A stretch of 64,000 bases of DNA from Chlorobiaceae bacterium (GTDB lineage: Bacteria > Bacteroidota > Chlorobiia > Chlorobiales > Chlorobiaceae): contig JAAXXY010000005.1 of NCBI GenBank assembly GCA_013334225.1, positions 1 through 64,000 on the forward strand, written 5' to 3'. Under the pieces are notes generated by a model. The model saw only the letters and a list, made by a program, of their open reading frames with translations. It made no database searches and was not told where the DNA came from. Positions 42,341-52,503 of this stretch are shown piece after piece. Position numbers and translations under genes: made by a program. Position 1 is the first letter of the stretch. The number at the start of each line of letters is the position of its first letter.

Positions 42341-43921
42341 TTATAACGATACCAGATCTGCACAGGATACCCCGTTAACATTTCTTATTTCTTCAAGCAG
42401 TACGGGTGAAACTTCACCATCAACGACAATTGCCGTCATGGCGATGCTTTTTTCTTCATCCCTTGAAAGTGCAATATAAGCGACATTGAGATTATGAAGC
42501 AGCAGCAGTTGGGTAACCTGAGCGATTATACCGGGTTTGTCTACATTGTTATAGATGATGATGTTGCCTTCCGGTTTGAACTCGACAAGGAACCTGTCGA
42601 TCATGACAATCCGTACTTCCTTGTCACCGAATACGGTGCCGCCTATCATCCGTTTTTCAGTCCCGTTTTCAAGTTCTACTCTGATGAGGTTCGTATAATC
42701 GGTATTTTCTTTTTCAAACCTCTGTTCGAGGCTCAATCCGCTTTCCTTTGCCTTCGTGAAGGCATTGATATAATTCGTATCTCCGGACTGCCTGATCTCA
42801 AGGAGCCCTTTGAGAGCGGCTGCTGTAATGACTTCATTGTATTTGTGGAGAAACTCTCCTGATGTGCGTATCGTCAACTTGTTTGCCTGTGCAGGCGCAA
42901 GCTGAGCCAGTGTCGCTCCGAGCTTTTCGGCAAGGGTGAGATATGACTGCACACCGGGCGCCTGGGCAAGTTCGACGGCAGAAGCATTTACCGCACCTTC
43001 AAGCTTTCCTTTCCGTTTCCACTCCACGATCTGCTCGGCGATCTGCAAAGCAACTTTTTCCTGTGCTTCGTTGGTTGATGCAGCGATATGAGGAGTTGCA
43101 ATCACCTGTTCAAGTTTGAGCAGAGGATTGTCCGGATTGACAGGTTCAGCTTCGAAAACGTCAAGCGCCGCAGCTGCAACTTTACCTGAAGTTATGGCTT
43201 CAGCGAGGTCCTGTTCGTTGATAATCCCTCCCCTTGCACAGTTGACAATGATAACGCCGTCCTTCATGAGATCGAAGGTGTCTTTCGATATGAGATTCCG
43301 GGTCGATTCATTGAGGGATGAGTGAATGGTGATGAAATCGGCCCGCTTGAAGTTTTCATGAAGGGGAAGAAGCTCGATATTCAGATGTGCCGCATATTCA
43401 TCCGGGATCATTGGATCGTATGCGATCGTTTTCATTCTGAATGACTGCATGCGGGTTGCAACTTCACGTCCGATTTTTCCGAGTCCGATAATAGAAAGCG
43501 TTTTGCCTTCAAGCTCGACACCGGTGAATTTTTTCTTGTTCCAGTTTCCTTCTTTAAGATCTGCTGTCGCCTGAGGAATGCGGCGTGCCGCTGACAGCAT
43601 CATGGCGCAGGCATGTTCGGCGGCGGAAATGGTATTTCCTCCAGGTGTGTTCATCACAATAATGCCTTTTCGTGTCGCAGCATCGATATCAATATTGTCC
43701 ACACCCGCACCTGCTCTTCCGATCAGATTAAGGTTTTTTCCGTACTCGATAATTTCCGAGGTTACTTTTGTTGCGCTTCTGACGATAAGCTTGTCGAACT
43801 CACCGATGATCTCTTTAAGTTCTTCCTTACTGATTTTCGGCTTTTCAGTAACTTCAAAGCCGTTCTGCGCGAGGATTTGACCGCATTGCGGATCGATACC
43901 GTCAGTGATCAATACTTTCAT
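42341..43921 (-). CDS. serA: D-3-phosphoglycerate dehydrogenase
   Basis: 526 residues, the long bacterial form. NAD-binding GKTLSIIGLGKIGREVATRM, catalytic motifs VNCARGGIINEQDLAEA and ATPHIAASTNEAQEK (catalytic His). After residue 310 an allosteric substrate-binding domain, then an ACT domain (NIIIYNNVDKPGIIAQVTQLLLLHNLNVAYIAL). It is the first step of serine synthesis and is probably inhibited by serine through the ACT domain. Divergent from the DAHP synthase gene across a 280-base gap that holds both promoters. Confidence 0.96.
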   Translation of the reverse strand: MKVLITDGIDPQCGQILAQNGFEVTEKPKISKEELKEIIGEFDKLIVRSATKVTSEIIEYGKNLNLIGRAGAGVDNIDIDAATRKGIIVMNTPGGNTISAAEHACAMMLSAARRIPQATADLKEGNWNKKKFTGVELEGKTLSIIGLGKIGREVATRMQSFRMKTIAYDPMIPDEYAAHLNIELLPLHENFKRADFITIHSSLNESTRNLISKDTFDLMKDGVIIVNCARGGIINEQDLAEAITSGKVAAAALDVFEAEPVNPDNPLLKLEQVIATPHIAASTNEAQEKVALQIAEQIVEWKRKGKLEGAVNASAVELAQAPGVQSYLTLAEKLGATLAQLAPAQANKLTIRTSGEFLHKYNEVITAAALKGLLEIRQSGDTNYINAFTKAKESGLSLEQRFEKENTDYTNLIRVELENGTEKRMIGGTVFGDKEVRIVMIDRFLVEFKPEGNIIIYNNVDKPGIIAQVTQLLLLHNLNVAYIALSRDEEKSIAMTAIVVDGEVSPVLLEEIRNVNGVSCADLVSL

Positions 43922-44203
43922 GTTGGTTTGTGATGAGGATTGCTCCTGATTTTTTAAAAATACAAGATGATTATGCTCTTGTTTTCGCTCTTTGAAAACA
44001 TAATCGTTATAATATATTTCTTTAACATGATAAGATTAAAGAATTCTTGCCGGTATACTTTCCCCAATCTTTCATTGAGACAGCAACAGGTAAGGAATAA
44101 ATCCGAAAATGGCGGAATTTATAGCCATACATGCTGATTATATTATGGTTGTTTTTTATCTTGCGTGCGGAATTTTCAAGATGTTATTATTGCGGTAAAA
44201 GGA

Positions 44204-45259
44204 ATGGAACAGTTACATGATTTAAGAGTTTCAAGAATTATCCGCCTTTGTTCTCCAAAGGCACTTAAAGAAAAGCTGCCGGTAGACGATCGGGTTGCAG
44301 AAACTGTGGTCACCGGCAGACATGAAGTGGAAAATATACTTACAGGGCAGGATTCAAGACTGCTGGTAATTGTAGGTCCCTGCTCCATACATGATGTTGA
44401 CGCTGCCAGGGAATATGCGTCAAAACTCTCGGTATTGCGCACGGAACTCCAGCATGAGCTCTGTATTCTGATGCGTGTTTATTTCGAAAAACCGAGGACC
44501 AGTGTCGGCTGGAAAGGATTTATAAACGACCCCCATCTCAATGACACTTACGATATCGAACATGGCCTGTATCATGCGAGGAGGCTTCTGATCGAAATCA
44601 ATGCTCATGGATTGCCCGCAGCAACAGAATTTCTCGATCCGATCACACCGCAGTATGTCGCCGATCTGGTGAGCTGGGCAGCGATAGGAGCAAGAACAAT
44701 AGAATCACAGACACACCGGCAGATGGCCAGTGGTCTTTCGATGCCGGTCGGCTTCAAGAACTCGACGGACGGAAGAATCAATGTGGCTGTGGATGCCATC
44801 CGTTCGGCCATGCATCCGCACAGCTTCCTCGGTATCGATCAGGAAGGTCACAGCAGTGTGATTACGACAAAAGGAAATCCTTTCGGGCATCTTGTGCTCC
44901 GAGGCGGAGAAAAACCGAACTATGATGCACAAAATATCGCCATTGCTGAATCCTTGATGGAAAAAACAGGTCTGGAACAATCGATACTTGTCGATTGCAG
45001 TCATGCAAACTCCGGGAAAAAGCACGAACAGCAGTTGAAAGTTTGGGAAAATATCCTTGAACAGAAAGAAAAGGGAAACAAAAGTATTGCCGGAGTCATG
45101 ATAGAAAGCAATATATGCGGCGGCAATCAGCCCTTTCCGGAAGATCCCGATAAACTGAGGTATGGTGTTTCCATAACCGATGAGTGCCTGTCATGGGGTG
45201 AAACAGAAAGGATGCTTCGTGAAGGTGCTGAAGTCATGAAGAAAATAATCAGTCAATAA
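44204..45259 (+). CDS. 3-deoxy-7-phosphoheptulonate synthase (class I, AroFGH type)
   Basis: 351 residues from ATG 44204 ([12 protein letters not shown]); a GTG at 44165 is possible. Class I motifs: [94 protein letters not shown] (metal ligands) and [13 protein letters not shown]. It makes the first intermediate of aromatic amino-acid synthesis. Which amino acid inhibits it cannot be read. Confidence 0.94.
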   Translation: MEQLHDLRVSRIIRLCSPKALKEKLPVDDRVAETVVTGRHEVENILTGQDSRLLVIVGPCSIHDVDAAREYASKLSVLRTELQHELCILMRVYFEKPRTSVGWKGFINDPHLNDTYDIEHGLYHARRLLIEINAHGLPAATEFLDPITPQYVADLVSWAAIGARTIESQTHRQMASGLSMPVGFKNSTDGRINVAVDAIRSAMHPHSFLGIDQEGHSSVITTKGNPFGHLVLRGGEKPNYDAQNIAIAESLMEKTGLEQSILVDCSHANSGKKHEQQLKVWENILEQKEKGNKSIAGVMIESNICGGNQPFPEDPDKLRYGVSITDECLSWGETERMLREGAEVMKKIISQ

Positions 45260-45293
45260 CCGGAAAAAGAGCAGGATAAACAGATAATACATT

Positions 45294-45497
45294 ATGAATA
45301 TTGATCGTTTCGTGATGGCCATTGCCGGTACATTTATTCTTTCAAGCCTTCTGCTTGCACATTTTCATAATCCCAACTGGCTTTGGTTTACCGGATTTGT
45401 AGGAGCGAACCTTCTGCAAACATCGTTTACAGGTTTCTGTCCTCTTGTTTTCATTCTCAAGAAAGCCGGAGTCAAGCCGGGGGCGGCATTCAAATAA
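45294..45497 (+). CDS. DUF2892 inner-membrane protein
   Basis: 67 residues. Two helices: [17 protein letters not shown] and [27 protein letters not shown]. The end 'TGFCP...ILKKLG' is the conserved signature of the YgaP-C/DUF2892 family, often fused to rhodanese domains. Function unknown; it has the Cys in the second helix that is conserved in the family. Confidence 0.88.
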   Translation: MNIDRFVMAIAGTFILSSLLLAHFHNPNWLWFTGFVGANLLQTSFTGFCPLVFILKKAGVKPGAAFK

Positions 45498-45590
45498 CTC
45501 GGGTTTCGATGTCAGTTTTCAGCAGCAAGACTGTTCCGTGAATGTTGTTTTCATGTTGAATTCGGCGTTCCATAAACAAACCAGGGAGAC

Positions 45591-46730
45591 ATGGTAATGG
45601 CCATCGAAATCAGACAGGTCAATAACAAAAAAGAGCGGAAAGAGTTTATCAAGTTTGCATGGCAGATTTATCGCAATGATCCAGAACTCAATAAAAACTG
45701 GGTTCCGCCGGTAATTGACGATTACATGAAAACCCTCGATACGGAAAAATTTCCTCTGTATGACCATGCTGATCTTGCCATGTTCACTGCCTGGAAAGAT
45801 GGTGTTATAGCCGGTACGATCGCTGCAGTGAAAAACCGGAGGCACAATGAGGTACACAATGATAAAGTCGGGTTCTGGGGATTTTTCGAGTGCATCGACG
45901 ACCAGAAAGTAGCCGACGCCCTTTTTGGTGCTTCGGCAGGATGGCTAAAGCAAAAAGGGCTTACAGCCATGCGGGGACCGGTAAGCCCATCCATGAACGA
46001 CCAGTGCGGCATGCTGTCAAAAGGATATGACAGCCCGCCTGTTTTCCTCATGCTTTATAACCCTCCTTATTACAATGACCTTGTCATCAGATCCGGTCAC
46101 CATATCGGTCAGGAACTGCTTGCATGGTACATCGATCAGAAACTTATCGATATCGAACGTCTTCGTCGTATCGCTGATCATGTCATGAAAAGGGAGTGCC
46201 TGACAATCCGCATCATGAACATGAAAGATTTCGATAACGAAATCGAACGTATCCGGGATATTTACAACAAGGCATGGGAGAAAAACTGGGGATTTGTCCC
46301 GATGACCAGGAAAGAGTTCGATTTCCTGGCAAAAAGCCTCAAGCCGCTTGCCAATCCTCATTATATCTATTTCGTGGAGGACCGGAACAAGCGCACAATC
46401 GGTTTTTCACTTTCAATACCTGATATAAATCAGGCATTGAAGCATGTGAACGGCAATCCTTTCTCACCTCTTGGACTCATCAGGTATCTATGGTACAGCC
46501 GCAATATTTCCATGGTGCGAACCATAACGATGGGTGTTCTTCCTGAATACCGCAACAAGGGCATTGACAGTATCCTGAACGCACATATAGCAGATTACGG
46601 TGGAAAACACGGTGTTTTCGCTTCCGAAATGAGCTGGGTGCTCAAGGCGAATGAAGCCATGAGCAAGCTTGCAAAGGTTATCGGCGGTATTCCATACAAG
46701 GAGTATGTGATCTACGAAAAAGATATATGA
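45591..46730 (+). CDS. GNAT-like N-acetyltransferase, conserved 380-residue family
   Basis: 379 residues from ATG 45591, with AGGGAGAC before it. The N-terminus IEIRQVNNKKERKEFIKFAWQIYRNDPNW-like pattern, MRGPVSPSMNDQCGMLSKGYDSPPVFLMLYNPPYY in the middle and a C-terminal acetyltransferase half (FGFVPMTRKEF-like NWGFVPMTRKEFDFLAK, then TMGVLPEYRNKGIDSILNAHI with the acetyl-CoA loop RNKGID) define a widely distributed family without known substrate. No operon partner except the DUF2892 gene 93 bases upstream. Confidence 0.75.
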   Translation: MVMAIEIRQVNNKKERKEFIKFAWQIYRNDPELNKNWVPPVIDDYMKTLDTEKFPLYDHADLAMFTAWKDGVIAGTIAAVKNRRHNEVHNDKVGFWGFFECIDDQKVADALFGASAGWLKQKGLTAMRGPVSPSMNDQCGMLSKGYDSPPVFLMLYNPPYYNDLVIRSGHHIGQELLAWYIDQKLIDIERLRRIADHVMKRECLTIRIMNMKDFDNEIERIRDIYNKAWEKNWGFVPMTRKEFDFLAKSLKPLANPHYIYFVEDRNKRTIGFSLSIPDINQALKHVNGNPFSPLGLIRYLWYSRNISMVRTITMGVLPEYRNKGIDSILNAHIADYGGKHGVFASEMSWVLKANEAMSKLAKVIGGIPYKEYVIYEKDI

Positions 46731-46750
46731 TTGACTTTGTGTAATAAACA

Positions 46751-46784
46751 AAAAAAGGAGCCTGAACAAAAGCTCCTTTTTTTG
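46751..46784. terminator. Bidirectional terminator
   Basis: AAAAAAGGAGC-CTGAACAAAA-GCTCCTTTTTTT between the acetyltransferase and porin genes, which converge. Confidence 0.85.
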
Positions 46785-46805
46785 TAGTAGCAGGGAACGA
46801 AAACC

Positions 46806-47465
46806 TTAGAAAGATGCCATTAAAACGAGGTGAGATGCTTCAGTGTCAGGATTGTAAATGAAAGAAGCCGTAAATCTGTCTTTCGAAACTGAAAACCCTG
46901 TGTTGACCACTTTGAAATCACCATCGGTTGTATATTCATATTCATCGCCTGCGCCAACAAACGCTTTGGCCGAAAAACCATCCTTTTCATAAAACTTGTA
47001 ACCGGCCTCAAAATATTTCGCATTTTTAAAATCATTTGCCGCAATGTTGATTGCACCAAGAAGGCTGAGGTTTTCAATCGAATAACCAAGGCTCAGCTCG
47101 ACAGTGTTTGGACCGTCACCTGTGAAATCAAATGTTTTGCCGGCATTGGGAAAATGGTAGTCTGTAAGGGTGATGCTTGCATTACCAATCGGTACTGTAA
47201 CAAAGGCGTCGATTTCCTTGTAACGGTCGCCGCCATCATGTTCGAGGCCGTAAGAACCCCAGAATCCTACAACCACGCCGATACCGGGAAAAGTATAGGA
47301 AACGGCTGGCTGGACATTGAAAGAGTTGTCAAGTTCGACACCCCTCCATATGTAGCTGCTGACAATGTCAGCACCTACTTTGAACCCTTCGGCTGCCTGA
47401 GCTGCGCTTCCGGACCCAACGAAAATTGCTGCTGCAAGACATAAGAGTTTTACTGTTTTTTTCAT
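46806..47465 (-). CDS. Outer-membrane beta-barrel protein, TorF-like putative porin
   Basis: 219 residues from ATG 47465, with AGGAGTT before it. Signal peptide 1-25 (ending SAAQAA). The first strand FKVGADIVSSYIWRGVELDNSFNVQPAV is the hallmark of the 'Gcw_chp/TorF' porin family. Alternating hydrophobic strands run to the C-terminus, which ends HLVLMASF with the aromatic residue expected for outer-membrane barrels. Divergent from an anti-sigma-like gene across about 260 AT-rich bases. Confidence 0.85.
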   Translation of the reverse strand: MKKTVKLLCLAAAIFVGSGSAAQAAEGFKVGADIVSSYIWRGVELDNSFNVQPAVSYTFPGIGVVVGFWGSYGLEHDGGDRYKEIDAFVTVPIGNASITLTDYHFPNAGKTFDFTGDGPNTVELSLGYSIENLSLLGAINIAANDFKNAKYFEAGYKFYEKDGFSAKAFVGAGDEYEYTTDGDFKVVNTGFSVSKDRFTASFIYNPDTEASHLVLMASF

Positions 47466-47727
47466 CGATGAACTCCTGTTTCGTGTTAAGGCTGTTGTGT
47501 GTTTGTTATTTGTGTTCAAGTACCCTCAAATAATTGTTTTCTTTAAGAGAACTTCTGTGAGAATATAAAATTATTATCAAATAATACAAAAAAGTAAAAA
47601 AAATAAGGCTAAAATGGATTTATGCGTTAATTAGTCGTTTGTTCTGTAGGTTATTTCATGATTTGCTGACACGACAGTTTCATTGTACATTCATTATTGA
47701 TTCAAGGTTATTGCCAGGCAGAAAATC

Positions 47728-48135
47728 ATGAAAAACGCTGAAATCACGCTTTCAGGCGGTTATAGCTCTTATGAAACACTGCGCGAGTATATAGAAATTT
47801 TTGCAGAAGAATCGGGTTACGACCGTCAATTCACGGATACACTGCAGCTTACACTGAAAGAAGCATTTGTCAATGCCGTCAGGCATGGAAACAGGGAAGA
47901 GGATGACCTTGCCGTGACATGTTCACTGACTGCAGCAGATAACCGGCTTCGTGCTGCAATCCATGACAATGGCAGTGGCTTCGATCCTGATGAATTACCG
48001 GATCCATCGGATAAGGGAGCTCTTATGAAACTTTCCGGCAGAGGTATTCATATTATCCGTAATTTTGCCGATATATCAGTCAAAAGGTATGACGGAAAAG
48101 GATCGACACTTTTTTTGCACTATTTTTCCCCTTAA
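47728..48135 (+). CDS. RsbW-like serine kinase / anti-sigma factor (GHKL ATPase)
   Basis: 135 residues, single HATPase domain. N-box LTLKEAFVNAVRHGNRE, G1 box AAIHDNGSGFDPDELPDP, G2 box KLSGRGIHIIRNFADISVKRYDGKGSTLFLHY. RsbW-type proteins phosphorylate an anti-sigma antagonist and may hold a sigma factor. No STAS antagonist, phosphatase or sigma gene lies beside it, so its partners must be elsewhere. Confidence 0.85.
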   Translation: MKNAEITLSGGYSSYETLREYIEIFAEESGYDRQFTDTLQLTLKEAFVNAVRHGNREEDDLAVTCSLTAADNRLRAAIHDNGSGFDPDELPDPSDKGALMKLSGRGIHIIRNFADISVKRYDGKGSTLFLHYFSP

Positions 48136-48194
48136 CAACACCGGCACAAGGATCGGTAAATCAGTTTTAATCCTAAAAGGTACTATAAAATATT

Positions 48195-49883
48195 ATGGAC
48201 TTGTCTCGCAGCGCGGCATGGAGTGCTCTTGAATTTCATAAGCAGGAAATCGGACATCTGCATATGAGAGAGATGTTTGAACTGGACAGTTTAAGGTTCA
48301 GCAGGTTTTCTGTCAGGTGGGGAGAGTTTCTTCTCGATTATTCGAAAAACCGGATTATCCCGAAAACCATGGAACTCCTGATGGACATGGCGCGAAATGC
48401 CGGGCTTGAAAAAAAACGCAACGACATGTTCAGCGGGTGTACTATCAATTTCACGGAAAAGCGCGCGGTGCTGCACACAGCATTGAGGAGACCTGCAGGC
48501 TATCAGCTCGAGATTGATGGACTGAATGTCTCGGATGAAATTTCGGAAGTTCTTGCCCAGATGAAAAGTTTCTGCAAAAAGGTCATATCAGGTACCTGGA
48601 AAGGGTATACCGGAAAACCGATGACTGATGTGGTGAATATCGGTATCGGTGGTTCCGATCTCGGTCCCTGTATGGTTACGGAAGCGCTCCGTCCTTTCGC
48701 TCACGGAAAACTCGACGTGCATTTCGTATCCAATGTTGACGGTTCGCATGTCAGCGAAGTTCTGAAAAAACTTGACCCCGAGACCACACTTTTCATCATT
48801 GCATCAAAAACGTTCACCACCCAGGAGACCCTGACCAACGCCATGACCGCTCGCGAATGGTTTTTAGGTCATGCCGTGAATGTATCGCATATAGCAAAAC
48901 ACTTTGCCGCATTATCCACCAATCGTGAAAAGGTCGTCGAGTTCGGTATCGACGCATCCAATATGTTCAGATTCTGGGACTGGGTAGGGGGGCGTTATTC
49001 TCTGTGGTCATCCATCGGGCTTTCCATCGCTCTGTATATCGGTTTTGAAAAGTTCCGGGAATTGCTCGACGGCGCCTATGCCATGGATCAGCATTTCTGT
49101 AGTGAACCTTTTGAACGCAACATTCCTGTCCTGCTTGCTGTTCTGGGGATATGGTACAACAATTTCTTCAATGTGCCATCACATGCAGTTATCCCTTACG
49201 ACCAGTACCTTCATCGTTTTCCGGCCTATCTCCAGCAGCTCGATATGGAAAGTAACGGAAAGCGGGTTGACCGGCAGGGAAATACCATCGAGTATGCTAC
49301 CGGACCGGTGATCTGGGGTGAACCCGGAACAAATTCCCAGCATGCCTTTTTCCAGCTTCTGCATCAGAGCCCGAAATTCATTCCTGCCGATTTCATTGTG
49401 CCGATGAAAACCCAGAATCCTGTCGGAGACCATCATGAGCTGCTGCTTGCCAACTGTTTTGCCCAGACGGAAGCTCTCATGAAAGGAAAAACGGAGGAGG
49501 AGGTTTTAATTGAACTTGAAGCATCCGGTGCAGTAAATCAAGAACTGAATATGCTCCTTCCACACAAGGTATTTCCCGGTAACAGGCCATCAAATACCAT
49601 TCTTGTCAGCGAAATCGATCCATACACTCTTGGAAGCCTCATCGCCATGTATGAACATAAAGTGTTTGTACAGGGAATCATCTGGGATATCAACTCCTTC
49701 GATCAATGGGGAGTAGAACTCGGCAAACAGCTTGCGAAAAACATATTTCCCGAGCTCAAGGGGGGTGAAACGGTCGCAAGTCATGACAGCTCGACAAATG
49801 GACTGATAAACACCTGCCGTGAATTCAGGTTGAGACAGAACCCTCCGCAGAGCCCGCAACTCTCTTTTTTTGAAGGAGAATAA
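48195..49883 (+). CDS. pgi: Glucose-6-phosphate isomerase
   Basis: 562 residues. [104 protein letters not shown] and the C-terminal [16 protein letters not shown] motif are the full PGI set. It interconverts glucose-6-P and fructose-6-P, used here in glycogen/gluconeogenic metabolism. It ends at a bidirectional terminator shared with amt. Confidence 0.97.
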   Translation: MDLSRSAAWSALEFHKQEIGHLHMREMFELDSLRFSRFSVRWGEFLLDYSKNRIIPKTMELLMDMARNAGLEKKRNDMFSGCTINFTEKRAVLHTALRRPAGYQLEIDGLNVSDEISEVLAQMKSFCKKVISGTWKGYTGKPMTDVVNIGIGGSDLGPCMVTEALRPFAHGKLDVHFVSNVDGSHVSEVLKKLDPETTLFIIASKTFTTQETLTNAMTAREWFLGHAVNVSHIAKHFAALSTNREKVVEFGIDASNMFRFWDWVGGRYSLWSSIGLSIALYIGFEKFRELLDGAYAMDQHFCSEPFERNIPVLLAVLGIWYNNFFNVPSHAVIPYDQYLHRFPAYLQQLDMESNGKRVDRQGNTIEYATGPVIWGEPGTNSQHAFFQLLHQSPKFIPADFIVPMKTQNPVGDHHELLLANCFAQTEALMKGKTEEEVLIELEASGAVNQELNMLLPHKVFPGNRPSNTILVSEIDPYTLGSLIAMYEHKVFVQGIIWDINSFDQWGVELGKQLAKNIFPELKGGETVASHDSSTNGLINTCREFRLRQNPPQSPQLSFFEGE

Positions 49884-49894
49884 CTTTTTATCAG

Positions 49895-49936
49895 GCAACA
49901 AAAAAACCGCCTTTTCAAAGGGCGGCTTTTTTGTTG
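49895..49936. terminator. Bidirectional terminator between pgi and amt
   Basis: AAAAAACCGCC-TTTTCAAAG-GGCGGCTTTTTT, symmetrical A/T runs. Confidence 0.88.
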
Positions 49937-49952
49937 CAGAAAAGATCCTTTG

Positions 49953-51503
49953 TTATCTTGAAAGAGGTGTTTCAGAGTTTTTATCAAGCCTGATGCCACA
50001 GTAGCCTTCGACGCCCATTTCAGGAATATCAAGACCGTCAAGCTCATCTTCCGGTTTGACACGGTTGCCTATCGTCACATCGATAAGCTTGAAAACAATC
50101 CATCCGATTATGCCTACATAGACAATATTGGCAGAAACGCCAATGATTTCTGCTACAAGCTGCCCCGGGTTTCCATAAAAGAGCCCGGTAACTGTTCCCG
50201 AGACTCCATTCCAGCCATCCCCATAGGTCCCGTCGGCAAAAAGTCCGAGAGCTATGCATCCCCAGGCACCATTGACGCCATGAACTGCAATAGCACCTAC
50301 AGGATCATCAATTTTCAATACTTTTTCAATGAAAAAAGCCGCTTCGATGACCAGAACCCCTGAAATCAAACCGATAAGGGCTGCCGTCTGAACATTGACA
50401 AATGCACAGGGAGCGGTAATTGCCACAAGACCGGCAAGAAGGCCGTTGATCATCATGGTCGGGTCAGGTTTTTTCGTTTTGAACCACCACATATAGAGCA
50501 TTGCACCAAAAGCACCGGTTGCAGAGGCTATCATGGTATTGACAGCAACAACACTGATACGGAGATCTGTTCCGGCAAGAGTTGAGCCCGGGTTGAACCC
50601 GAACCATCCGAAAGCAAGGATGAACGCACCAACAATTGCCATAGGAATGTTATGGCCGGGAATGGCGTTAGGGGAACCGTCTTTATTGTATTTTCCAATT
50701 CTCGGGCCAATAATGATCGCACCAATCAGGGCAAGAACGCCTCCTGTCAGATGTACAACCGACGATCCTGCAAAGTCGACATGGCCATGACCAAGTCCGA
50801 ACTCTTTACCCAGCATGGCAAGCCATCCTCCGCCCCATGTCCAGTTACCGAACACAGGATAAATAATGGTGCCTACAAACAAACCGTAAACGACGAATGC
50901 CGAGAACTTCCACCGTTCAGCCATAGAACCGGTCGGGATTGTTGCGGTCGTGTCCATGAAGACCATCTGGAAGAGAAACAATGCAAAAACGCCGACATCA
51001 TATACATCCATCAGAAAGAAACCTTTCGTCCCGAAAAGTCCGAAACTGTGGCCGAAAAGATTGACTGCAAATTCCTGGTTCAGCCCGTCATACCCGCCCA
51101 TTGTTGCTATTGGTCCCAAGCCACCAAACATGAGGGCAAACCCGCAGATAAAAAATCCAAGCATACCTAACGGGTAAATCATCATATTCATCGACATGGT
51201 ATGAGCTGCGTTTTTCGCCCTTGTAAGGCCCGCTTCCACCATGGCAAAACCTGCCTGCATGAACATGACGAGGAAACCGGTAACAAGCACCCACACCATA
51301 TTGATGGCAGTTTTGTTTTTCCCGATCTGATCAGTTATTTCAACAGCTGTCGGAGTGCCTGCTTTTGCAGCGGAAATGTCAATTGTTGTCCCGGTTTTCG
51401 TGCCTCCCGGATCCGGCAACGACTCTGCGTAGAGAGTGCCTCCCAACGCAACACCTATCATCAGGAAAATTCCTGCAATGACAAGAAGTAATTTTTGTGT
51501 CAT
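49953..51503 (-). CDS. amt: Ammonium transporter
   Basis: 516 residues, longer than the ~400 of E. coli AmtB because of an N-terminal signal-like helix plus a linker (TKTGTTIDISAAKAGTP) ahead of TM1. Amt motifs: MVWVLVTGFLVMFMQAGFAMVEAGL, DFAGSSVVHLTGGVLALIGAIIIGPR with the conserved Asp, FILAFGWFGFNPGST and IAVHGVNGAWGCIALGLF with the pore His. It conducts ammonium and is normally gated by PII, whose gene lies directly upstream (51-base gap). Confidence 0.95.
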   Translation of the reverse strand: MTQKLLLVIAGIFLMIGVALGGTLYAESLPDPGGTKTGTTIDISAAKAGTPTAVEITDQIGKNKTAINMVWVLVTGFLVMFMQAGFAMVEAGLTRAKNAAHTMSMNMMIYPLGMLGFFICGFALMFGGLGPIATMGGYDGLNQEFAVNLFGHSFGLFGTKGFFLMDVYDVGVFALFLFQMVFMDTTATIPTGSMAERWKFSAFVVYGLFVGTIIYPVFGNWTWGGGWLAMLGKEFGLGHGHVDFAGSSVVHLTGGVLALIGAIIIGPRIGKYNKDGSPNAIPGHNIPMAIVGAFILAFGWFGFNPGSTLAGTDLRISVVAVNTMIASATGAFGAMLYMWWFKTKKPDPTMMINGLLAGLVAITAPCAFVNVQTAALIGLISGVLVIEAAFFIEKVLKIDDPVGAIAVHGVNGAWGCIALGLFADGTYGDGWNGVSGTVTGLFYGNPGQLVAEIIGVSANIVYVGIIGWIVFKLIDVTIGNRVKPEDELDGLDIPEMGVEGYCGIRLDKNSETPLSR

Positions 51504-51554
51504 GATTTTGTTTTTGATTTTTTTGATGGTAAAAAAATCCGTTTTTTAAATCCT

Positions 51555-51908
51555 TCAATCTTTGTTGAAGAGCGATTCATCTCCGCTCTCTCCTGTACGG
51601 ATGCGGTATGATTGTTCAATGTCGGAAACAAAGATTTTGCCGTCTCCGACCTCGCCCGTACAGGCAACTTTCAGAAGGCAATCAACAGTTTTCTTGAGAT
51701 TGATGTCTCGCACAACAAGTGAAAGGTAACGGCGTGATATGTAAGAGGTATCCCTCGCCGTTCCTCTGTAAATCTCCGTTTTGTGCTTGGTATCATTTCC
51801 CTGTCCGGTGACATCCCACCAGGTGAAGAAATCAATGTCTATTTCATGGAGAGCTTTTTTGACCTCTTCATATTTGGTTGTGCGAATTATCGCCTCGATT
51901 TTTTTCAT
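51555..51908 (-). CDS. glnK: PII signalling protein with an atypical T-loop
   Basis: 117 residues. MKKIEAIIRTTKYEEVKKAL and the ATP/B-loop TGEVGDGKIFVSDIEQSYRIRTGE are canonical. The T-loop reads TEIYRGTARDTSYISRRYLSLVV: the usual 'YRGAEY' tyrosine that is uridylylated in enteric GlnB/GlnK is not in its normal place. Related T-loops with 'DTSYI.RR' occur in other phyla. It is upstream of amt on the same strand, so it most likely controls the channel. Confidence 0.9.
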   Translation of the reverse strand: MKKIEAIIRTTKYEEVKKALHEIDIDFFTWWDVTGQGNDTKHKTEIYRGTARDTSYISRRYLSLVVRDINLKKTVDCLLKVACTGEVGDGKIFVSDIEQSYRIRTGESGDESLFNKD

Positions 51909-52503
51909 GATTTTTTCCTGTGCTTTGTTATGACTGAAGTCAGTGCTGATAAATTTACCCGGAAAAGTGATGACCGATCATTATCCGGGTAAATACCGTA
52001 AAACAACCCTGTTCATTGTTAAAGACATCTTGAAAGTTTGTTTATAGGCACCTCCTTTTTCTTGGGTTGACCTTAATCATATTTTAATATTTTAGTTAAA
52101 AATTAATAAATACCATAATATTTAAGTAAACAAAATTACATTAATGTAAATATTTTGTTTTTTCTTTGCATTATGAATAATTATGTCCGTCAGTGTTGCG
52201 CATAAATCCGAACGGTCACTTCGCATTTTGTATGATCTCGGGTCGAAAAGAAAGATTGAGGGAAATTTGTCCTCAAGCGGTGCCTGCAGAAAGAAGGAAA
52301 AGCGGTGTAATATGGTGATGTAATATGTGTATACGTTTCTTCGGAGGTATCCTGATATGTTCTTAATAACAGTCAGAGTATTAATTGTATACGTTTTGCG
52401 CGATGAAATGAATTAATTTTACAGAAGCAGGACAAGAAAGATTTTTCGCCAGACGATATGAATATCAGCATACTTTTATAAATTATTTCCGAGTCGTTGT
52501 CCT
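51909..52503. other. AT-rich promoter region upstream of PII-amt
   Basis: About 595 bases with no gene. It holds the promoter of the PII-amt operon on the minus strand. A perfect palindrome TTACATTAATGTAA lies at 52137-52150. No sigma54 site was found by eye on the minus strand. Confidence 0.4.
52137..52150. promoter_or_regulatory. 14-bp palindrome TTACATTAATGTAA
   Basis: Perfect inverted repeat in the otherwise gene-free region between divergent PII-amt and antiporter genes; candidate operator. Confidence 0.3.
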
